From Microcoleus sp. FACHB-68 (lineage in GTDB: Bacteria; Cyanobacteriota; Cyanobacteriia; Cyanobacteriales; Oscillatoriaceae), in contig NZ_JACJOT010000009.1 of NCBI RefSeq assembly GCF_014695715.1, forward strand, positions 372,001-436,000: a stretch of DNA of 64,000 nt, given 5' to 3'. The notes beneath the pieces were generated by a model. It was not told where the DNA came from and did not search any database. It saw nothing but the letters and a program-made list of their open reading frames with translations. Below, one piece after another: positions 58,394 to 64,000 of this stretch; within the stretch, counting starts at the first letter, position 1, and each line of letters starts with the position of its first letter. A program made the position numbers and the translations under genes.

Positions 58394-59167
58394 TTAAATA
58401 AAAACCAATGGCTTATCTTTTAATCGTGCAAATGCTTCCGCATCAAATCGGTATAAAGTGGCCGGACGACCGGCACCGCGTGAAACCTTAACTTTCGTAT
58501 CATATAAAAACCCCAACTTCAGCAGACGCGTGCGGAAATTAGAGTAATCTGAGAAATTTTCTCCCAAAACTGTTGTGTAAAGTTGATAAAGGTCACTTAA
58601 AGTAAATACTTCGGGCAACACTTCAAAAGCAACGGGACTATATTCCAATTTATTTCGCAGCCGGCGGTAGCCATACTGCAAAATTTGATTGTGATCAAAG
58701 GCAAGTTGCGGCACACGATCAAGCGGATACCAAGCAATACCGGCAACCCCATTCGCAATTAATTCGGCTTCCTCAAACCGCACTAGCGCAAAGTAACTAA
58801 CCGCAAGGTAGCGCACACCAAAACTATTTGGAGATTCTCTGGGATCGCGCCCCGGCCCCCCGAAGGTGTATAACTGCTCTAAATACAAATTTTGTACCCG
58901 AATTTTCTCAGCCAAAATTCGGTAAGCAGCATCTTCAAGAGATTCTCCTTGACGAACAAGTGTTCCTGGCAGACTCCACTGACCAAAAAACGGTTCGTCT
59001 TGCCGCATAACTAACAACACTAGCAGCCGGTTTTGTGCCGTATCAACCGAGAAAATAACATTATCGACCCCAACTTTGAAGTCTGCTAGTGAACTTTGTG
59101 TTCGCCCTTGTTTTTCCACCGGCACTGCCATGTTTGTTAGGGGAATGTCACATTCAAAATGTTTCAA
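58394..59167 (-). CDS. nrtR: NrtR-type NUDIX regulator of NAD biosynthesis
   Basis: A 257-aa protein with an N-terminal NUDIX-like domain (WSLPGTLVRQGESLEDAAYR; the Nudix box is degenerate, GESLEDAAYRILAEKIRV) and a C-terminal winged helix (FTLSDLYQLYTTVLGENFSD, FRTRLLKLGFLYDTKVKVS, GRPATLYRFD). This is the NrtR layout, in which ADP-ribose binding relieves repression of NAD genes. It lies between nadD (24 bp) and nadE, fitting that role. I cannot locate its operator by eye. The start at 59167 is kept; an ATG at 59131 is possible. Confidence 0.9.
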   Translation of the reverse strand: MKHFECDIPLTNMAVPVEKQGRTQSSLADFKVGVDNVIFSVDTAQNRLLVLLVMRQDEPFFGQWSLPGTLVRQGESLEDAAYRILAEKIRVQNLYLEQLYTFGGPGRDPRESPNSFGVRYLAVSYFALVRFEEAELIANGVAGIAWYPLDRVPQLAFDHNQILQYGYRRLRNKLEYSPVAFEVLPEVFTLSDLYQLYTTVLGENFSDYSNFRTRLLKLGFLYDTKVKVSRGAGRPATLYRFDAEAFARLKDKPLVFI

Positions 59168-59191
59168 ATGCCTTACTTACCCTGAATATTA

Positions 59192-59788
59192 CTAATGTTT
59201 TAAATTCGACCTAAGCGCATCTTTGCATACATACAAATGCTCTTGATGGATATAAGCCTCAACCGGCGGCGTTAATGCCTCCGTCTCCCCTCTCTCACGA
59301 TATGCAGTAGAAGAGACAGCCGGCGCAGTTAAATCCGCAATTGCCACTTGTGCGCCCATCTGTTTCAGCGGTTCTAAATCCCCCTCTTCTAACGTATAAG
59401 ACGATCTCGGCACTACCAATAATTTAACTTGTTGCAACAACTCATCAACACAATACCAGCGAGGCAACTGACTCACCAAATCCGAACCAATTACCAAAGT
59501 AAAATCCGCATTTTGCCATAAAGAGCGAGCGCGTTCTACTGTTGTGAGAGTCCTCGGACTACTCAGTTCTGGATGAACAGCAATATTATGCCGGCGCGGC
59601 GAAATATCCTCAATCAATAACCGCAGCATTCTCTCTCGATGTTCCAGCGGAGTTTGATGAGATTTAAACGGATTATCAGACGCCCAAACTGCCACCTCAT
59701 CAAACTGTTGAGACAGCCAACCGAGAATCTTTTGGTGACCAATTGTTGGCGGATCAGCACTTGTCCCAAATAAAGCAATCTTAACCAT
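59192..59788 (-). CDS. nadD: Nicotinate-nucleotide adenylyltransferase
   Basis: A 198-aa nucleotidyltransferase. ALFGTSADPPTIGHQKIL is the N-terminal nucleotide-binding motif (usual form GGTFDPPHxGH), and SSTAYR replaces the usual ISSTxIR. LVIGSDLVSQLPRWYCVDEL follows the family pattern. It makes nicotinate adenine dinucleotide from nicotinate mononucleotide and ATP, the step between PncB and NadE. It sits between pncB and nrtR on the same strand. The variant motifs mean a related adenylyltransferase is possible, but the operon makes NadD the best reading. Confidence 0.9.
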   Translation of the reverse strand: MVKIALFGTSADPPTIGHQKILGWLSQQFDEVAVWASDNPFKSHQTPLEHRERMLRLLIEDISPRRHNIAVHPELSSPRTLTTVERARSLWQNADFTLVIGSDLVSQLPRWYCVDELLQQVKLLVVPRSSYTLEEGDLEPLKQMGAQVAIADLTAPAVSSTAYRERGETEALTPPVEAYIHQEHLYVCKDALRSNLKH

Positions 59789-59884
59789 TTGAAATTCAAG
59801 TTAAAACAACAAAGATTCAATCAGCAGAACTCTCGATTAACCCATCCTCCCCATCATTACCACCCTGGCAAAACTAGATAAATC

Positions 59885-59925
59885 ATCTGTATTAATCTGT
59901 GTTTATCTGTGTGCATCTGTGGTTT
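59885..59925. repeat. CTGTGTTTATCTGTGTGCATCTGTGG-type dispersed repeat
   Basis: Opposite-strand form of the CGCAGATGCA/CACAGATAAACACAG repeat family seen at 840-868 and 3345-3371. It lies in the pncB-nadD gap (180 bp). Confidence 0.6.
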
Positions 59926-59968
59926 AATATCTTCAAAAGTCCCTCCTATCAGAGCCAATACAAAACAA

Positions 59969-61387
59969 CTACGAATTTCTCGTTTGTTGCGTAAGCATTT
60001 GCAACTCGGCAGAAAGTTCCACCGGCACCCCAACCGCATCATGTAACCGGCGTGCCTCAGACGGCAAACTCGCAACCGAAGCAGCCGTGCGCTGAGCGAT
60101 CGCTTCCAGCGGTTCTGCCGGCAGCAAGCGTTTACCCTGCTTCATAACCAGTTGCAACAATTCAATTTTGGATTGCAATTCTTTTCCAGTTTCCCCCTCC
60201 GTCACCAATCCCAAAATATCTTCTTGAACTTGCCCCCCTTCCAGCCGGCGAAAAATCTGCTTGCGCCCCGGATAAGTCCCCTTATCGGGAGATTTTTTCA
60301 TCACCGGCACCCCATCAATTTCCACCAATTTGTAAACCCCATTCACCGGCGTTCCCGTCACCAGTCGCGTTCCCAACCCATAACCGTCAATAGTCGCGCC
60401 GGCAGCTTGCAACCGCCCAATTTCCCACTCATCCAAATCCCCGCTAGCAAAAATAGGAACCCCCGGCAAGATCGCCCGAACCTCCTGAGATAACTTAACT
60501 AAATCCCCAGAATCCAGCCGCACCCCGCGCAACTCCATTTCTCCCGTTTGCAGCCGGTGGGCTAATTCCTGCGCCGCCGCAATCGTATCGTAAGTATCTA
60601 TCAATAGCGGCGCACCGGGGAAATAGTGGTGAAACGCTGTAAACGCCTGCCCCTCACTGCCAGAGGTTGCCGATAGCGCCATTACCAGTGCGTGTGCCAT
60701 CGTGCCGGTGGGTTTGCGCCCCAATTTCAACGCCGCCAAAACATTAGAAGTGGCATCCAAACCCGCCGCCAGTGCCGCCCGTGCCGCCCACAGAGACGCC
60801 TGGGGGCCAAAAGCTCGTCGCGTCCCAAATTCCATCAGCGTCGCTTGAGGGCCGGCTACATCCCGCAGACGGGCTGCCCGTGTTGCGATCAAGGTTTGGT
60901 AATTTAAGGTGTTCAGCAGATAAGTTTCCACCAGTTGCGCCTGCCACAGGGGTGCTTCCACACGTAAAAGCGGTTCATAGGGAAAAATCGCCGTTCCCTC
61001 CTGCACCGCCCAAACATCGCCGGTGAAACGTCCCTCCTCCAGCAAAGACCAAAATCTATCTGGGGCATCTGTAAAAATTCCCGTTGCCTGCAACGCGGCA
61101 ATTTGCTCTGGCGTAAAGTGAAATTGCTCCAGGTAGTCCAACGCCTGCGCTAGTCCCATCGCAATTAAATAGCCATAGCCTGCCGGCAACTTGCGGGCAA
61201 ACAGTTCAAAACTGGCTTGCCGCTGATCTAAACCTTCGCCGGTGTAGCAAGCCGCCATCGTCAGCTGGTATAGATCAGTAAGAAGGCTGTAATCTTCAGG
61301 ATAGATTGTCAGTTCTGGGTTGTCTCTCTTCACCTGTTGCTGAAGATTCTCCGCGTGCGAACTGTTCCAGTCAGTAGCAATACTCAT
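59969..61387 (-). CDS. pncB: Nicotinate phosphoribosyltransferase
   Basis: A 472-aa enzyme that joins nicotinate and PRPP to nicotinate mononucleotide, the first step of the salvage route completed by nadD and nadE downstream. Motifs: SLLTDLYQLTMAACY at the N-terminus, GYLIAMGLAQALDYLEQF, TLMEFGTRRAFGPQASLWAA, GTMAHALVMAL and FASGDLDEWEIGRLQAAGA. The ribosome site GAGGGAG precedes the ATG at 61387, with a TATAAT box about 35 bp upstream. It is the first gene of the operon. Confidence 0.95.
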   Translation of the reverse strand: MSIATDWNSSHAENLQQQVKRDNPELTIYPEDYSLLTDLYQLTMAACYTGEGLDQRQASFELFARKLPAGYGYLIAMGLAQALDYLEQFHFTPEQIAALQATGIFTDAPDRFWSLLEEGRFTGDVWAVQEGTAIFPYEPLLRVEAPLWQAQLVETYLLNTLNYQTLIATRAARLRDVAGPQATLMEFGTRRAFGPQASLWAARAALAAGLDATSNVLAALKLGRKPTGTMAHALVMALSATSGSEGQAFTAFHHYFPGAPLLIDTYDTIAAAQELAHRLQTGEMELRGVRLDSGDLVKLSQEVRAILPGVPIFASGDLDEWEIGRLQAAGATIDGYGLGTRLVTGTPVNGVYKLVEIDGVPVMKKSPDKGTYPGRKQIFRRLEGGQVQEDILGLVTEGETGKELQSKIELLQLVMKQGKRLLPAEPLEAIAQRTAASVASLPSEARRLHDAVGVPVELSAELQMLTQQTRNS

Positions 61388-61419
61388 ATAACCAGCTCCC
61401 TCAGGAGGTCTGTCTTTTT

Positions 61420-61425
61420 AATTAT
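61420..61425 (-). promoter_or_regulatory. -10 box candidate of the NAD operon
   Basis: The minus strand reads TATAAT here, about 33 bp before the pncB start. No good -35 hexamer is evident at the usual spacing, which would suit a repressor- or activator-dependent promoter. The remaining 61426-61766 stretch has no gene I can support. Confidence 0.45.
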
Positions 61426-61766
61426 AGTACAAATTACCAAAACTGCATCAGGAATATTTTAAAAATAATCAGATTTTTTCAGTAAAATCAGCTCTTTTGG
61501 GGATTTAACGCCCTCAAAATGACAATTTATCTCAATTATTTTGGTAAGTTTTATTAAAATTAGGATTAGCCTGAACGATTTGCGCCCACCGGCAGCTTAA
61601 CTTTTTCCCATACAGCGATGCTGACCTTGCTTAGCAAATAGGTGGGTAGATTATAACCGGCAACTGACAGAGCAAACCGTTCACCCGGATCATTTACCCT
61701 AATCCAGGCAAATTCTCAAGCTTTTGCGAACAACTGCTCAACAATTGTCAATTTTCCCGTCAAGAA

Positions 61767-62117
61767 TTAACGAGAAAGTTTTTCAGCCTTGCAATAAATT
61801 TTCTGTGGCGCTTGATTAAAATACTTAAACAAAGCTGGACACAACCATCCTTCTAAATTTTGTGCCCGCCAGCGATACCAATTGCCCCCATACTCGTCTC
61901 TCAGCCAAATCATTTCTATCTGATAGCCTGGGAAAGGAGTTTGAGAGAACAACAGCTTAAACCCCTGATTTGCATCAGGAATATCTTGAACCAGCTTGTT
62001 AATCATCTCAGGAATCCCGCTAACAAAAGGCTCGCGGACAAGCCCCACTCGCTCATCATCAAACACCCAAGTCCCCTGATATAAATAGGGGAAAATTACC
62101 AGAATTGCATTTGACAT
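61767..62117 (-). CDS. DUF6717-like small protein
   Basis: A 116-aa soluble protein, rich in aromatic residues: LVIFPYLYQGTWVFDDERVG, LVREPFVSGIPEMINKLVQD, FPGYQIEMIWLRDEYGGNWY and WLCPALFKYFNQAPQKIYCK. I associate this pattern with the DUF6717 family of uncharacterised bacterial proteins. No signal peptide or membrane segment is present. It is divergent from egtC with 126 bp between them. Function unknown. Confidence 0.72.
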   Translation of the reverse strand: MSNAILVIFPYLYQGTWVFDDERVGLVREPFVSGIPEMINKLVQDIPDANQGFKLLFSQTPFPGYQIEMIWLRDEYGGNWYRWRAQNLEGWLCPALFKYFNQAPQKIYCKAEKLSR

Positions 62118-62243
62118 TACCCTTACCCCTCAGTCCGGCACCGGCATTTAGCTCGATATTGACTTCTATAGTGGCAGAGTCAATGATTGCGCTTCTACAA
62201 TATTAAGTATTGTTAAACACTTCGGAGCGCTCGCGGTTTACTC

Positions 62244-63035
62244 ATGTGCCGTATCCTTGGCTATTTTGGCCCGCCCATTCTACTAGACTATGTCCTGAGC
62301 AAACCCGAACACTCGCTGATTGTTCAAAGCTACCAACCCCGTGAAATGACCTCTGGAGTCGTTAGTGCAGACGGCTTTGGCGTTGGTTGGCATCACGCGC
62401 AACGGGACACTGATGCTTTTGTGTACAAAAACACCCTGCCAATTTGGGGTGATCTTAACCTCGAAAACCTCAGTCGCTATATTGAGTCAGGATGTATCCT
62501 CGCTAATGTTCGCAGCGCGACAGGGGGGCAATCGGTGGATTTAAGCAATTGCCAGCCTTTTCGGAATCAGCGAATCTTATTCACGCACAACGGTTTCATT
62601 AAAAACTTTCGCAAGACGCTTTACCGGCCCATTCGAGAGCGTCTTAATGATACCGCTTACCAAGCGATTGACGGCACCACTGATTCGGAACATATTTTCG
62701 CCCTATTCAATACTCAATTAAGTGCCGATCCCGATCTTTCCTTAAAAGATGCCTTGCAAACGACATTAAGCACGGTGTCTGATTTGGCAACATCCCATGA
62801 AACGGATGCCTCACTCAATATCATCGTCAGCGACAAACACCAAATGGTTGCCAGCCGGTTTTCCACAAAATCACCGGCACCTTCCCTTTACTGGTTGCGG
62901 GACGATCCAACTTTCCCAGATGCTGTAATTATTGCCTCTGAACCTATGTTTGCCGGCGGCAACTGGAACCGATTTCCAGAAAATAGCATTTTGACTGTGG
63001 GAGAGAACCTTGATATCAACATCGATCAACTGTAG
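62244..63035 (+). CDS. egtC: Class II glutamine amidotransferase, EgtC-like
   Basis: A 263-aa Ntn-hydrolase: Cys2 after the start Met (MCRILGYFGPPILL) is the nucleophile. DGFGVGWHHAQRD, LANVRSATGGQSVDLSNCQP, FTHNGFIKNFRKTL and GTTDSEHIFALF are the EgtC-type core. EgtC removes glutamate from the gamma-glutamyl sulfoxide intermediate of ergothioneine synthesis. It is followed by an overlapping egtB-like gene. In cyanobacterial two-gene pathways that use cysteine directly EgtC is unnecessary, so its presence may hint at the gamma-glutamylcysteine route (inference). Confidence 0.88.
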   Translation: MCRILGYFGPPILLDYVLSKPEHSLIVQSYQPREMTSGVVSADGFGVGWHHAQRDTDAFVYKNTLPIWGDLNLENLSRYIESGCILANVRSATGGQSVDLSNCQPFRNQRILFTHNGFIKNFRKTLYRPIRERLNDTAYQAIDGTTDSEHIFALFNTQLSADPDLSLKDALQTTLSTVSDLATSHETDASLNIIVSDKHQMVASRFSTKSPAPSLYWLRDDPTFPDAVIIASEPMFAGGNWNRFPENSILTVGENLDINIDQL

Positions 63036-64000
63036 AGACACCATCCGCAACGCCTTGCAACAGTGTCGCACCGGCACTCTGCAACTTTTTGAAGGAATGG
63101 ATGACGCCACCTTCCGCCGGCAAGCGCATCCTGAGTTCAGTCCCGTTGGCTGGCACTTAGGACATATTGCCTATACGGAAGCCTTGTGGTTGCTACAGCG
63201 CAGCGCCGGCTTACCCCCGGCGTTTCCTGAATATCACCAGTTATTTGCCGCAGATGGCTTACCCAAAGCCAAACGGGTGCAACTGCCAAACCTGCCAGAA
63301 GTGCGTCACTACCTTGATGCTGTTCGAGAAAAAGTCCTCACCTACCTCGAAACCGCACCCCTGGAGAAACAAGAACGTCTTTGGCGCTTCATGATCCAGC
63401 ACGAAAGTCAACACTGTGAAACGATTGCCTTTGTGTTGCAGCTAGCAGCCGCAAGCGCCGGCAGAGAATTACAAAAATCCCCGAATCCCCGTATCCCAGC
63501 TAAAATTCTCCATCCCCCTTCACAGATGATTCAAATTCCCGCCGGCGAATTTGAACAGGGGAACGATTCAGCCGACGCGATGGATAATGAAAAACCCCTT
63601 CACCGGCGCTATCTTGAAACTTACTGGATTGATCGCTATCCCGTCACTTGCCGGCAATACTGGCAATTTATGGCAGCCGATGGTTATTATAATCCTGAAT
63701 TTTGGTCAAATGCCGGCTGGCAATGGTTGCAAGCAAATCCCGTTACACAGCCGCTTTACTGGCTAGACGATCCTAGTTATGACAATCACCCCGTCTGTGG
63801 CGTGAGTTGGTACGAAGCGGAAGCGTATGCAAAATTTGCCGGCAAACGACTACCCACAGAAGCGGAATGGGAAAAAGCAGCCGGTTGGGATGGGGAAACA
63901 ATAAGCCGACGCACCTATCCTTGGGGAGAAACAGAACCCAATGCCAGCCGGTGTAATCATCAGCTAGTTAAAGATACAACCCAAGAAGATGCCCCTATTC
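63010..64000 (+). CDS. egtB: EgtB-like sulfoxide synthase (partial, runs off window)
   Basis: The open frame runs from after a stop at 62992-62994 to the window end. No ATG fits before 63097, which would cut into the DinB domain. TTG at 63010, after GGGAGAGAACC, overlaps the egtC stop and is the best start. DinB part: VGWHLGHIAYTEALWLL and HESQHCE (HX3HXE iron ligands). The C-terminal formylglycine-generating-like domain begins with MIQIPAGEFEQG and continues NHPVCGVSWYEAEAYAKFAG, KRLPTEAEWEKAAGWDG. EgtB joins hercynine (from EgtD) with a thiol and O2. egtD is expected beyond the window. Confidence 0.9.
   Translation, partial: MISTSINCRDTIRNALQQCRTGTLQLFEGMDDATFRRQAHPEFSPVGWHLGHIAYTEALWLLQRSAGLPPAFPEYHQLFAADGLPKAKRVQLPNLPEVRHYLDAVREKVLTYLETAPLEKQERLWRFMIQHESQHCETIAFVLQLAAASAGRELQKSPNPRIPAKILHPPSQMIQIPAGEFEQGNDSADAMDNEKPLHRRYLETYWIDRYPVTCRQYWQFMAADGYYNPEFWSNAGWQWLQANPVTQPLYWLDDPSYDNHPVCGVSWYEAEAYAKFAGKRLPTEAEWEKAAGWDGETISRRTYPWGETEPNASRCNHQLVKDTTQEDAPI

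Noticed and set aside
1-64000. tRNA, rRNA, CRISPR, prophage or transposase genes
   Set aside because: No cloverleaf TPsiC-like ends, ribosomal motifs, repeat-spacer arrays or transposase motifs were recognised by eye; a tRNA scan would settle the first.

Overview
The window looks like chromosomal DNA of a cyanobacterium, probably a filamentous one. The evidence is photosynthetic-type NDH-1 genes (ndhD, ndhF) beside an RbcR/Ycf30-type LysR regulator, an NnrU/Z-ISO-like membrane protein, a KaiB-fold protein, DUF1822, DUF928 and CHASE2 genes, HIP1 octamers (GCGATCGC) and CCCATGCC heptamer repeats. The six-base palindrome GCCGGC is strikingly frequent in genes and gaps. Genus is not determinable by eye; Microcoleus/Oscillatoria-like is only a guess.

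Layout. 1-7.6 kb: partial Tat-type aldo/keto reductase, SMP-30 hydrolase, PH-like and 2TM proteins, RecJ, and a CBS/chemoreceptor-like cytoplasmic protein. 7.6-16.6 kb: KimA-like K+ permease, ndhD and ndhF, a thioredoxin-like protein, an NnrU protein and divergent rbcR. 16.7-23.8 kb: Ser/Thr kinase plus PstS-like protein, an alpha/beta hydrolase, a GDP-mannose dehydratase-like enzyme, a KaiB-domain protein and PilT. 23.8-25.4 kb: an AT-rich gap with terminator-like hairpins and a decayed copy of a gene that is intact at 34.4 kb. 25.4-45.1 kb: a surface-protein locus with a sulfotransferase, an Fe(II)/2-oxoglutarate oxygenase, three RTX giants (2386, 1237 and 1557 aa) and a TIGR03032-GNAT fusion. 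45.5-49.6 kb: small membrane protein, methyltransferase, RecX, DoxX, SLH protein, alpha/beta hydrolase and RemA-like protein. 50.2-56.4 kb: a four-gene cassette encoding a sigma-like protein with two region-4-type HTHs, a DUF1822/HEAT protein, a CHAT-CHASE2 membrane protein and a secreted DUF928 protein. 56.5-61.4 kb: an NAD operon, pncB-nadD-nrtR-nadE. 61.7-64 kb: a DUF6717-like gene and the start of an ergothioneine operon (egtC, egtB), cut by the window end.

How the genes work together. Two units could be little-described systems. In the CHAT-CHASE2 cassette, a caspase-like domain with a visible His/Cys pair is anchored to a CHASE2 sensor and co-transcribed with a sigma-like DNA-binding protein, which suggests envelope-to-transcription signalling (inference). 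In the RTX locus, three Ca2+-binding, probably type I-secreted proteins share a C-terminal module and sit with possible modifying enzymes (sulfotransferase, hydroxylase, acetyltransferase-like protein). That suggests a modified extracellular matrix or adhesion layer (inference). No tRNA, rRNA, CRISPR array, transposase or prophage gene was recognised.
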